NCBI GenBank assembly: GCA_014379905.1
Contig: JACMKX010000020.1
Location: 62,001-126,000 of the forward strand
DNA from: Ferruginibacter sp.
GTDB taxonomy: Bacteria; Bacteroidota; Bacteroidia; Chitinophagales; Chitinophagaceae
DNA: 64,000 nt
Direction of reading: 5' to 3'
The notes beneath the pieces were generated by a model. The model was not told where the DNA came from. It saw only the letters and a program-made list of their open reading frames with translations, and did no database searches. This document shows, piece after piece, positions 37,901-44,932 of this stretch. Each line of letters opens with the position of its first letter. Position 1 is the first letter of the stretch. The position numbers and the translations under genes were made by a program.

Positions 37901-38351
37901 TGCTTGACCCTTTTACAGATATAGAAGCGCCTATTACGGGCTCCCCGGATGGGTTGGTTACCCGTCCTTCCACTTTAATATCTGCTTCGTCGGGATTGGC
38001 AGAGCGGATGGCGATAAGGTTATTTTCCAGTACAATATAAGTAAGACTTGTTCCGGTAAACAATTGTTTTAAAGCATCGGTGATGTCGGTTTTAGTGAAA
38101 CTAACCGACACTTTTTGTTGCAGGTCTTTCAACCTGCTGTTGTAAACAAATCTAAAATCTCCCTTCTTTTCAATTGATGAAAGTACTTTGGCAATTTCCC
38201 TGTTTTCTGCAGAATACGTAACGGTCTGAGCGTTAGCCCCGGCCAGCGATTGAAACGTACAAAAAACAATCAGGATCAGCGTTAGTTTCATAATGATGAA
38301 GGGCTTTTTTAAGGCGTGAACAGCCTCAGCAATCATAGAACCTTTTTTCAT
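34935..38351 (-). CDS. susC: SusC/RagA family TonB-dependent transporter with STN signalling domain
   Basis: A 1138-residue outer-membrane transporter. After a leader (cleavage near GANAQ, about residue 42) comes an STN domain (about 45-118) that in this class signals to a FecR anti-sigma factor. A carboxypeptidase-regulatory-like beta domain (about 123-200), the TonB box (DEVVVIGYGT), the plug (KVAGVNIV, RIRGTVSIG, IEILKDPSSLAVFGIKGAAG) and the 22-strand barrel ending GLNVNF follow. The STN domain and the adjoining FecR/ECF sigma genes show trans-envelope autoregulation. With SusD it imports oligosaccharides into the periplasm using TonB energy. Confidence 0.95.
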   Translation of the reverse strand: MKKGSMIAEAVHALKKPFIIMKLTLILIVFCTFQSLAGANAQTVTYSAENREIAKVLSSIEKKGDFRFVYNSRLKDLQQKVSVSFTKTDITDALKQLFTGTSLTYIVLENNLIAIRSANPDEADIKVEGRVTNPSGEPVIGASISVKGSSTGTFTDATGSFSITVPENAVLVVSAVGYVATEVSVNGRSSIDIRLAQSEQKMDEVVVIGYGTASRRDLTGSVAKVRGEDLAIQPNANAVSSLQSKVAGVNIVNTGIPGAAPDVRIRGTVSIGTIRPVYIIDGIFADNMDFINPSEIESIEILKDPSSLAVFGIKGAAGAILVTTKKAKAGQVLINFNTTYGSKKLVDKIAMANGQQFRNLATFEATDRATSPSDVSYLDFINNGGLTAYNGNTDWVDAVTRTAKFATTNLSVDASTEKNRFHFGLGYTYDEGLVNHVKYDRLNINFNDEFKLSKRLKIGFGFIGSRERLPYNSGALEASRRALPIIPDGTSPFFTRNPYGIDSNTYQLYAQTPIIQNSESNPMATLEILHDKKIDSRDRLLANVFVEVNITKDLTFRSTWYGNMSWRTNREYTPLFDLYDPMAPVGSQIINENVKTAVREDIVSIKDYQQDYIATYKKKFGDHSFTGTAGFTTYFHSYEAVAATVVQKNIGIGIIPNDKAFWYLNNGFGGETTVLNDGSTGQDEYATVSGLARVIYNFKNKYYLNGTFRRDGSSQINQTYSKKWQNFWAIGAAWELSREKFMENQKIFDYLKLKGSTGLQGNFTAQGKAYPAYPTISPTASATFGEFQIPVFEPDYLYDPNLRWETVRSSEIGVEANAFNNRLHFEANYYTKKTQDLIVLLTPAALKPTLTNSGDIKNSGFEFVSSWSQNITKDFSFSIGGNLTTYKNEVTYLPAPLRPNISSSEQTPNQAQTGYPIGYFFGLIHDGIYQSYADILQSPASTINGGNAKPGDIRYKDLNGDDIVDDKDRTIIGNPTPDFTYGINTSFRYKKFELGIDLNGSYGNEIFRVWGTSEQKNSVYNYPAYYTEGWTAPGTSNWVPIVNASHLINRAPSTYGIEDGSYIRLRNINLSYNITSLPKMTYIKNLRLTLGIQNLKTWKNNIGYSPELAGDATSFGIDFGNAGSALPRIITFGLNVNF

Positions 38352-38375
38352 ATTTTAATGTTTTGGTAGTAAGTA

Positions 38376-38401
38376 GAATACAACAAAGTTGTCTCGTATT
38401 C
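38376..38401. promoter_or_regulatory. Inverted repeat upstream of susC
   Basis: GAATACAAC-aaa-GTTGT-ctc-GTATTC is a dyad with inner arms ACAAC/GTTGT (38380-38392) and outer arms GAATAC/GTATTC. It lies 25-50 bp before the susC start, where a promoter or operator would be expected. No TAnnTTTG box is clear in the 173-bp gap, which fits transcription by the cognate ECF sigma. Confidence 0.35.
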
Positions 38402-38524
38402 GTGAAGTAATCTTCCGGCAGGTTTACAGTTTCCGGCCGATAATGTTTAATAATGTCTGTCAGCCAGAGTTTAATTTGTACATAAGCAATCGTTTAGGTT
38501 TATGGTTTATTTTGGTTTGTTTTT

Positions 38525-39646
38525 TTAATAAATGGTAATACGCTTACCTTCTGATCTGTAATTAAAGCCCGTTGTATATTTTAATGCGATGAGTGCCTGT
38601 TCCATGTTTTCCTTTTCAAATGAACCACTCATATATTCCCTCTCCCAGCGTTTATTTCTGAAAACTATTGTTATATCATACCATCTTTCCATTTTTTTGG
38701 CCACTGCACTAAATTGTTCGTCTTCAAAAGACAAAATATTCCTTGTCCAGCTGCTTTCCACATCCACTTTTTCATCATGGAGATAGCTCAATTCAGTTAT
38801 TTCTCCCTGCGGATTGAATTTTATACCAGAAGCTTCCTCTTTTACAGCAAGGTTTGCAGGCAACACCAGTGACTCATTGGATAAAACCAGTTTCTGATTA
38901 GGCCTCAAAAGATATTTTTTAGAGGGGTCATTTTTAAGAAAAACTTCTACACTTCCTTTAATGAGACTCGTTTCTGTAGTTTTATCATCATCGTAAGCCT
39001 TCACATTAAATTGTGTTCCCAACACCTTCACGTTTACTTTAGAAGTGTGGATAATGAAAGGTTTTTCTGCATTGTGTACTACATCAAAATAAGCTTCCCC
39101 GGTAAGGTAAACTTCTCTTATACCGCCATCAAATTTTTTATCGTAATTGAGTTTGCTGCCGGCATTCAGCCACACATCACTTCCATCTGGCAACTTTATT
39201 TTCGTTCTTACCCCTTTGGGCGTTTTTATTTCTTTGATCGCGGAAGCTGTGTAAGTGTCTTTTCCGAAAGAGGGTTTAGCCGTTAACAGGAACCATGCAC
39301 CGGCCATAAAAGCAATAAAGATGGCTGCAAAAGCAACCATTTTTAAAGAAATCCATCTTTTTGAAAGCCTTTTATTGTCAATTGCATCTTCTACAAGCAT
39401 AGGCTCATCGGTACTTATTACAACGCCCTTGTCTTTCATTCGCTCCAGGTGCGCCAGGTAAGTAGCTTCCATAAAATCCCTGTCATGAGCGGGGGTTTCA
39501 TTCCATACGCCGGCTATTTTGGTAAAGACCGTATTGTTGTATTCCTGGAGGGGGGATAGGAGCATATCAAGCTCCTTCAACTCGGTTGAAGTAGCTTCAC
39601 CCGATAATTTTCGGGTCATTAATATCCAGATTCTGTCATTACACAT
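38525..39646 (-). CDS. FecR-type anti-sigma factor
   Basis: A 373-residue inner-membrane protein: a cytoplasmic sigma-binding N-terminus (about 1-100), one membrane segment (MVAFAAIFIAFMAGAWFLL, about 104-122), a periplasmic FecR domain (about 140-245; TPKGVRTKIKLPDGSDVWLNAG, GEAYFDV) and a C-terminal STN-like DUF4974 domain (about 300-373; DEQFSAVAKKMERWYDI). It holds the neighbouring ECF sigma until SusC signals substrate binding through its STN domain. It starts 46 bp after the sigma stop. Confidence 0.93.
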   Translation of the reverse strand: MCNDRIWILMTRKLSGEATSTELKELDMLLSPLQEYNNTVFTKIAGVWNETPAHDRDFMEATYLAHLERMKDKGVVISTDEPMLVEDAIDNKRLSKRWISLKMVAFAAIFIAFMAGAWFLLTAKPSFGKDTYTASAIKEIKTPKGVRTKIKLPDGSDVWLNAGSKLNYDKKFDGGIREVYLTGEAYFDVVHNAEKPFIIHTSKVNVKVLGTQFNVKAYDDDKTTETSLIKGSVEVFLKNDPSKKYLLRPNQKLVLSNESLVLPANLAVKEEASGIKFNPQGEITELSYLHDEKVDVESSWTRNILSFEDEQFSAVAKKMERWYDITIVFRNKRWEREYMSGSFEKENMEQALIALKYTTGFNYRSEGKRITIY

Positions 39647-39692
39647 GGTGCTCGTATATGTTAAGAGAACATTAACAAATAAATCCCCTAAG

Positions 39693-40283
39693 CTATTGTT
39701 CGCTTTTTTTTGAAGAATGGGAAGTTATGGCGTGCGCTATTTTTTTAAGGGCTATAGCCAATTGATTATCAATAGTTTTTACACTTAAATCAAGGATTTG
39801 GGCAATCTCTTTATATTTCAGCCGGTCTTCTTTGGCCAGTTTATATATTAACTGGCAGGAGGGTGGAAGATCTTTTACGGCTTTGGCAATGATATTTTCT
39901 AGCTGGTGTAATTCCGTAGACTGACCCGGGTTACCATATTCCGATACAAACTCAACCTGCAGGTCTTCGATAGAAAACCTGGAAAACCTATTTTCCTGTT
40001 TTAGCCGCGCCACAGCTGCATTTTTTACACTAACAAACAGGTACACCTTTAAATTATCTATTTCTGTGAGCTTATGCCTGCGAACCCACACTTCAAGCAA
40101 CATATCTGAAGCAATTTCTTCGGCCAGAACCCGCGATTTAACAATGGAAAAAGCAAAATTCTGAAGGGAGGGAAATAACAGGAAAAACAGTGATTTATAG
40201 GCAGACTGGTCCTCGTACATACTTATCTGGTATTGTAATTCCCGGATGGTACCGTCATTCTCTAAACCTGAACCTACATTCAT
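39693..40283 (-). CDS. ECF sigma factor of the glycan locus
   Basis: A 196-residue ECF sigma of the RpoE/FecI type found with Bacteroidota FecR and SusC. Region 2 is about 25-95 (ILAEEIASDML-like, VRRHKLTEIDNLKVYLFVSVKNAA) and region 4 about 130-185 (YKLAKEDRLKYKEIAQILDLSVKTIDNQL). It starts the minus-strand series of sigma, FecR, susC, susD and enzymes and probably activates susC transcription. It is divergent from the second S66 peptidase gene across a 126-bp gap. Confidence 0.93.
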   Translation of the reverse strand: MNVGSGLENDGTIRELQYQISMYEDQSAYKSLFFLLFPSLQNFAFSIVKSRVLAEEIASDMLLEVWVRRHKLTEIDNLKVYLFVSVKNAAVARLKQENRFSRFSIEDLQVEFVSEYGNPGQSTELHQLENIIAKAVKDLPPSCQLIYKLAKEDRLKYKEIAQILDLSVKTIDNQLAIALKKIAHAITSHSSKKSEQ

Positions 40284-40360
40284 ATCTCGTGCAATCTATC
40301 TTTAAAGTTAACAATAAATGTACTAAGTACTTTTACTAAACGAAAATTTTATTGACGAAG

Positions 40361-40389
40361 TTGATTTGCGTTGATTATAAATATATTTG
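40361..40389 (+). promoter_or_regulatory. Candidate promoter of the cytoplasmic S66 peptidase gene
   Basis: A TTG at 40361-40363 and TATATTTG at 40382-40389 (exact TAnnTTTG) are 18 bp apart, and the ATG follows 20 bp after the -7 box. This resembles the Bacteroidota housekeeping promoter. Confidence 0.45.
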
Positions 40390-40409
40390 ATTTAAATATT
40401 ACAAATCAA

Positions 40410-41318
40410 ATGAAAATCCCTTCCTATCTCAATAAAGCCGATTTTATCGGTATTACCTGCCCCGCAGGTTACATGGCAGCGGAAAAAGCGCAAACCTGCA
40501 TCCATACTTTACAGCAATGGGGCTACCAGGTAAAGGCCGGCAAAACATTGGGAAGTGCTTCCGAAAATTACTTTAGCGGAACCGATGAAGAACGTACCGT
40601 TGAATTGCAGGCAATGCTTGATGATATTTCCATCAAAGCCATTCTTTTTGGAAGGGGCGGATATGGCATTAGCAGGATCATTGACGGGCTGGATTTTACA
40701 AAATTTAAAAAGAACCCGAAATGGCTTATCGGTTTTAGCGACATTACCATTATACACACACATTTGTTCACTCAATTTAAAATTGCCTCCATGCATGCGC
40801 CAATGGCTGCAGCTTTTAACGATGGGCAGGCTGACAATAAATTTATTTTATCCCTTAAACAGGCATTAAAAGGCACCCCGGCCAAATACAATTGTGATAT
40901 ACATCCCAATAATAAAATGGGAACAGCCACAGGTAAATTAATTGGGGGTAACCTGGCATTGTTTGCACATAGTATTGGCAGCGCTTCGGAAGCCAATACA
41001 AAGAACTGTATTTTATTCCTGGAAGATATTGGAGAATACCTTTACAGTATCGACAGGATGCTGATCCAGTTGAAACGTGCAGGTAAGCTGGATAAGGTAG
41101 CGGGCATCATCTTTGGCGGTTTTACTGATATGAAAGATACGGAGAGGCCTTTTGGAAAACCGATCGATGAAATATTAAATGAAATTACAGAAGGCCTGGA
41201 TATACCGGTATGCTTTAATTTCCCGGTAAGTCATAGTAAAGAAAATTATGCATTGAAAGTTGGCGTGGAATATAATTTAATTGTGGGTGCGAAGAAAGTG
41301 ACGCTGAAAGAAATTTAA
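40410..41318 (+). CDS. S66 family LD-carboxypeptidase, cytoplasmic form
   Basis: A 302-residue murein LD-carboxypeptidase homologue. I choose the ATG at 40410 because it starts right before the conserved N-terminal strand (ADFIGITCPAGY) and follows a good promoter; the longer frame begins with TTG. The triad is Ser110 (GFSDIT), Glu205 (LFLEDIGEYLYS) and His275 (FPVSHSKEN). No signal peptide is present, so it is a cytoplasmic recycling enzyme. It is closely similar to the exported copy at 1415-2428, and both are divergent from an ECF sigma gene. Confidence 0.87.
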   Translation: MKIPSYLNKADFIGITCPAGYMAAEKAQTCIHTLQQWGYQVKAGKTLGSASENYFSGTDEERTVELQAMLDDISIKAILFGRGGYGISRIIDGLDFTKFKKNPKWLIGFSDITIIHTHLFTQFKIASMHAPMAAAFNDGQADNKFILSLKQALKGTPAKYNCDIHPNNKMGTATGKLIGGNLALFAHSIGSASEANTKNCILFLEDIGEYLYSIDRMLIQLKRAGKLDKVAGIIFGGFTDMKDTERPFGKPIDEILNEITEGLDIPVCFNFPVSHSKENYALKVGVEYNLIVGAKKVTLKEI

Positions 41319-41324
41319 AAAACA

Positions 41325-41441
41325 GTTACACGAATTAAAGAACAATTACACGAATTACACGAATTAAAAATTCTTCTTTAAGATAAACTATCGGACATAA
41401 TCAATTCGTGGAATTTGAATAATTCGTGATCAAAATTCGTG
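41325..41441. repeat. Clustered CACGAATT direct and inverted repeats
   Basis: CACGAATTA or close forms occur at about 41329, 41349 and 41358. The reverse complement AATTCGTG occurs at 41403, 41421 and 41434. The cluster fills the gap between convergent genes and can fold into a long hairpin. Similar ACACGAATT arrays are, from general familiarity, frequent between Bacteroidota genes. It may end transcription in both directions. Confidence 0.5.
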
Positions 41442-41446
41442 ACGCT

Positions 41447-42256
41447 CTATTTCTTTAATAAAGAATCCAATGCATCCCGGTATACTACTGACTCGCTCAA
41501 ATTACTGTGAGAACCATTTTCAATTTTTATAAACCGATCCCCTGGTTTCAAAAACTGTTTGAGTTGTACACCCGAGCGGTAGGGCACCACCCAATCTCCG
41601 GTGCCATGAAAAATGGTTATGGGAGCTTTCACCGCAGGTAAAAATTCATAGGTGGGTAATTTGTATTTGCTCATTACCCGGGCAGGATACATAAAAGCAT
41701 AACTGCGGAATAAGGCAGGGATGCTATAGTAGGGTGTTTCCAATATCAATTGCCTGCAGGGTTTTAAGGAAGCTGTGTAAGCTGCGATAGCTGTTCCCAG
41801 TGATTTTCCATAAATGATAATACTATCGGGATTATATTTTGTTTCCGCCATTTTCCTTATTTCATAAGAGATGCTGTACATTTTATCTTCTGTGAGTTGG
41901 CCTGTACTTTTTCCAAACCCGGGATAATCAGGCATCCATACTTCGTACCCCTGTTTTGTAAATGCGGGAACAAACTTTGCATAATGCGCTACATTGTATT
42001 TATTACCATGAAAATATAATACTACTCCCTTCGTTAACGAACCTGTTGAAGCGAATTTTATCATATTCACCGTATCCGTTTTATTAAATGGAATATTTAC
42101 TTCTTCAAAAGTTTGTTTGAAATCAAAAACATGATTGCGGTCCAATGACTTTGGATGCAATAATATTTTTTCCTGTAGGGAATAAAGAACAATTCCTATA
42201 CTGCAATAAACAATAATTACCCACTTTAGTATGCTGAATATTTTTTTTCGATTCAT
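41447..42256 (-). CDS. Membrane-anchored alpha/beta hydrolase
   Basis: A 269-residue serine hydrolase with an N-terminal membrane anchor (ILKWVIIVYCSIGIVLYSL, about 8-26). It has the HGN oxyanion motif (FHGNKYNVAH), a nucleophile elbow YGKSLGTA, a probable acid Asp in GTGDWVVP and a His in NGSHSN. The family (BEM46/FrsA-like, serine aminopeptidase S33 relatives) has varied esterase or peptidase activities. A paralogue lies at 43719-44507 on the same strand, with a broken nuclease gene between them. Confidence 0.8.
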   Translation of the reverse strand: MNRKKIFSILKWVIIVYCSIGIVLYSLQEKILLHPKSLDRNHVFDFKQTFEEVNIPFNKTDTVNMIKFASTGSLTKGVVLYFHGNKYNVAHYAKFVPAFTKQGYEVWMPDYPGFGKSTGQLTEDKMYSISYEIRKMAETKYNPDSIIIYGKSLGTAIAAYTASLKPCRQLILETPYYSIPALFRSYAFMYPARVMSKYKLPTYEFLPAVKAPITIFHGTGDWVVPYRSGVQLKQFLKPGDRFIKIENGSHSNLSESVVYRDALDSLLKK

Positions 42257-42385
42257 AGGGCAAAGATAGGAGAAGGAATGGTGGACTTTGGGTATAATGA
42301 TTGCTGATATTTTTAATACAGCCGCGGTAAAATAACCAGGCTAAAATTTTTAATTTTAAGCATCCGAAGTCCGACATCCGACATT

Positions 42386-42421
42386 ATTCAGTTCCCCGGG
42401 CTGGGGCTCACTGAATTTTTT
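42386..42421 (+). terminator. Hairpin with T-tract overlapping the nuclease pseudogene end
   Basis: ATTCAGT (42386-42392) pairs with ACTGAAT (42410-42416), with a GC-rich inner stem TCCCC/GGGGC, followed by a T run on the plus strand. No plus-strand gene ends here, so its use as a plus-strand terminator is puzzling. It may simply be a stem-loop repeat at the 3' end of the minus-strand pseudogene. Confidence 0.35.
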
Positions 42422-43571
42422 TAAGTTCCTTTTCTATCTCTTTTATAGTGGGCAATTTCCCTTTTAACTTAGCCGGTTCTAATTCTGTTAACTTATATTC
42501 ACTGACTCCTATTGGCTTGCTTATATTTTTAAGTGAGTACTCCACTATTAATTTTCCCGCTTTTTTACACAGTAATAACCCGATAGAAGGCTGGTCTTCT
42601 TTGCTTTTCAATTGTGCATCTACACCATACAAACAAAAAGTTAAGCTTGCCTGCATACTCCGGTTTAAAATTGTCAATTTTAAGTTCTGCTATCACATAA
42701 CTGTGTAAGCGGGTGTGGTAGAATAGCAGATCAATAAAGAAATCATCTCCATCTACTACCAGTAATTGTTGCCGGCCTATAAATGCAAAGCCTGTTCCCA
42801 GTTACAGTAAAAATTTTATCAGGTGATCAGTCAAGGCATTTTCAAGGTCTCTTTCGCTTGCCTCTTCGGCAAGTTGTAAAAATCAAAATTCTAAGGACTT
42901 TTTATAAATCATCGACAAGGTCACGCTGCGGTTTAGGCAGGGTGTATTCAAAATTAGTAAGCGCCTTGCCTTTGCGTTTGTATAAACCGCTCTCCATTTG
43001 GTGTACCAGTACTGACCTGCTCCAGTTATGTTGAGTGGTTTGTGCTATGTAAAACGGTGCTTCCTCTATTTTTTTACATTTCGTAATAATTTGCAGATGG
43101 TGGCCCCAGGGAATTTGTCCAACAAGTTGTGGGATAATTGGTGCAACTGCTTGTTGTGCTTTTTTGCCAGTTGCCTTTGTTAAAGATTGTTGCAGTTTTC
43201 TATTTTGTACAACAGCTTGTTGGAATATTTGGGCAACAGGTTGTTGCCCTTTTGGAATATTTGTTGTTTGGGCAACAGGCTGTTGCCCAAATAGAATATG
43301 AGAAGAATAAAAATCAACCCACCTTTTTTTTCAAATTTGTGTAAGAAAAGCCTTTCATGTCTGGAAACTCTGCAGAAAGATCGGTTGCCAGATTATACAA
43401 CCATTTATCACCCCATTTGGTTTCTTTTTCTTTTTCGATTATTTCGGTTCCTAAATCCCAGTACAAGAACAATTCTGCATTTACTTTTAATGCAGCTTTT
43501 GTCCGGGCAGACCTAACTTTTTCCTTTAGCTGTTTCAGCCAACTAATATAATCTTTGGTAATTTTCGACAT
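42408..43571 (-). pseudogene. Broken YhcG/DUF1016-type PDDEXK nuclease gene
   Basis: Translation in shifting frames recovers the whole family: N-terminal DUF1016 part (SWLKQLKEKVRSARTKAALK, from 43571), the middle part (IPWGHHLQIITKC, NWSRSVLVHQMESGLY) and the PDDEXK nuclease part (LLVVDGDDFFIDLLFYHTRL, AELKIDNFKPEYAGKLNF, PSIGLLLCKK), ending IEKELKKIQ. Breaks are a frameshift at an A8 run (plus-strand T 43324-43331), a shift near 42900, a TAA nonsense codon at 42802-42804 and a shift near 42640. YhcG proteins are thought to act as phage-defence or restriction-associated nucleases. Four separate lesions make this a dead gene rather than one sequencing error. Confidence 0.85.
43210..43288. repeat. 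Palindromic tandem repeat inside the nuclease pseudogene
   Basis: GGGCAACAGGTTGTTGCCC (43231-43249) and GGGCAACAGGCTGTTGCCC (43270-43288) are near-perfect palindromes 39 bp apart, each followed by GAATAT. A third, shorter form, CAACAGCTTGTTG, lies at 43210-43222. The period of 39 bp equals 13 codons and encodes GQQPVAQ-like peptide repeats in the intact frame. Confidence 0.7.
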
Positions 43572-43718
43572 TTTATAAAAGGTTTCGGATGACTAATGTA
43601 AGGTGTGGAGTGAATCTAATGCCCAAGATGATTTACAAAATACAAAAGTTTGTTTTACATTTTATATGGCTATCAACTTACCAAAACAAAATGAATCCAT
43701 ATTAGCTAATTGTAATCT

Positions 43719-44507
43719 TCAATACTCCAAAATCGCCCTGATAAAATTATGATATTCATTAAAAGTGGGCAGGTTATTATGTCCTCCTCCTTCAATTCTT
43801 ATCAAAGTGATTTTATTTGGACTGATAGCCTGTAGTTTTTCGCTGTTGCTGATAGGAATAAGCCAGTCTTTTGTTCCATGCAAAATATAAGTATGGCAGT
43901 TCACATGCCTGATCCATTTATCGGTACGCAAATGATAGCGCAATAAAAAACGAATGGGTAATATTGGTAAAAACCGTTCTATTACTTTGGTAAAATTAAA
44001 GTAAGGCGCATCCAGGATCAGGTAACGTGGCTTGTTATCGCTGGCAATTTTTGCAGCAAAGCCGCTGCCCAGGCTTCTCCCGTAAACAATAATATGATGC
44101 TCGGTATATTCTGCTGCAAGTGTATCGTATACAAACTGCATATCTTTCAGCATATCATGTTCGCTTCGTTTACCCGTGCTTTTACCAAAGCCCCGGTAAT
44201 CAACCAACACCACATCATAGTTATAGCGGGAGAAATCTTTGGCGTACCTGGCCCAGCCTTTTATGCTCCTGCTGTTACCATGAAAATATAAAATGAGACC
44301 GAGCGGCTTTTCCGTTTTAAAATGCAGGCCATTGATGCGGACACCGGGCTCTACATCAAAAAATAATTCCTCGAAAGGCGCATCATACTTGTACCTAAAA
44401 TCAGCCTTTAATTTTTCCGGTTTAAAAATAAAAAATTCCTGCACCAGGTAAACGATCACAACCAGTGCAACATAACCGATAATAATATAAAGCCAGGTAG
44501 TATTCAA
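43719..44507 (-). CDS. Membrane-anchored alpha/beta hydrolase, second copy
   Basis: A 262-residue hydrolase starting at a TTG at 44507, supported by the membrane anchor that follows (IIIGYVALVVIVYLVQEFFIF, about 8-28). It has FHGNSRSIKGW, the elbow YGRSLGSGF, GTKDWLIP for the acid and GGGHNNLP for the His. It shares layout and motifs with 41447-42256 (LYFHGN, YRGFGKSTG). Role unknown; probably an esterase acting at the membrane. Confidence 0.8.
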   Translation of the reverse strand: MNTTWLYIIIGYVALVVIVYLVQEFFIFKPEKLKADFRYKYDAPFEELFFDVEPGVRINGLHFKTEKPLGLILYFHGNSRSIKGWARYAKDFSRYNYDVVLVDYRGFGKSTGKRSEHDMLKDMQFVYDTLAAEYTEHHIIVYGRSLGSGFAAKIASDNKPRYLILDAPYFNFTKVIERFLPILPIRFLLRYHLRTDKWIRHVNCHTYILHGTKDWLIPISNSEKLQAISPNKITLIRIEGGGHNNLPTFNEYHNFIRAILEY

Positions 44508-44552
44508 GTAAGTGAATATAGAAAAAATAAAAAGATATGGGCTAATTTTCCA

Positions 44553-44623
44553 GCGCAGAGAAAAAGAGTTTCGAAGTTTACGCAGAGAATCTCTGCGAAA
44601 CTCTTTTACTTATTTTCTTTGCG
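44553..44623. repeat. Nested palindromes between hydrolase and rhodanese genes
   Basis: AAAGAGTTTCG (44563-44573) is matched by CGAAACTCTTT (44596-44606). Inside lies CGCAGAGA-a-TCTCTGCG (44581-44597). GCGCAGAG and CTTTGCGC flank the whole. The structure could fold as a long hairpin or cruciform in either strand and lacks coding potential. Confidence 0.6.
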
Positions 44624-44629
44624 CTAAAG

Positions 44630-44926
44630 TTAACACAGTTTCTTCCAGGCATCCATTCCGCCTGTTAAATTGATAAGATTATTGTATCGATGTCGCTGCT
44701 GCAATCTTTGTATGGCGATCACGCTGCGGATACCTTTCTGGCAATAGAGTATTACTTTTTTATCCGAAGGAATTTCATGAAGGCGATCAAAAATTTCCCC
44801 CATTGGAATTAAGGTACCGCCGATGTTGAACGCATCGTGTTCATGTTGTTCCCTAACGTCGATGAGCAATAATTCAACATTATTGCTCATCATATTTTTT
44901 AAAGTAATGGGTTCAATTGATTCCAT
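44630..44926 (-). CDS. Rhodanese-like domain protein
   Basis: A 98-residue single rhodanese domain with the active-site loop YCQKGIRS (catalytic Cys) and the family N-terminal LLIDVREQHEHD and C-terminal LTGGMDAWKK motifs. It probably transfers sulfur as persulfide in the cytoplasm. It lies 6 bp after the kup stop on the same strand and is probably cotranscribed. Partner unknown. Confidence 0.88.
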   Translation of the reverse strand: MESIEPITLKNMMSNNVELLLIDVREQHEHDAFNIGGTLIPMGEIFDRLHEIPSDKKVILYCQKGIRSVIAIQRLQQRHRYNNLINLTGGMDAWKKLC

Positions 44927-44932
44927 TGATTG

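Noticed and set aside
43210..43288. CRISPR-like short repeats
   Set aside because: Only two or three palindromic units with 39-bp period inside a coding remnant; no spacers and no cas genes.
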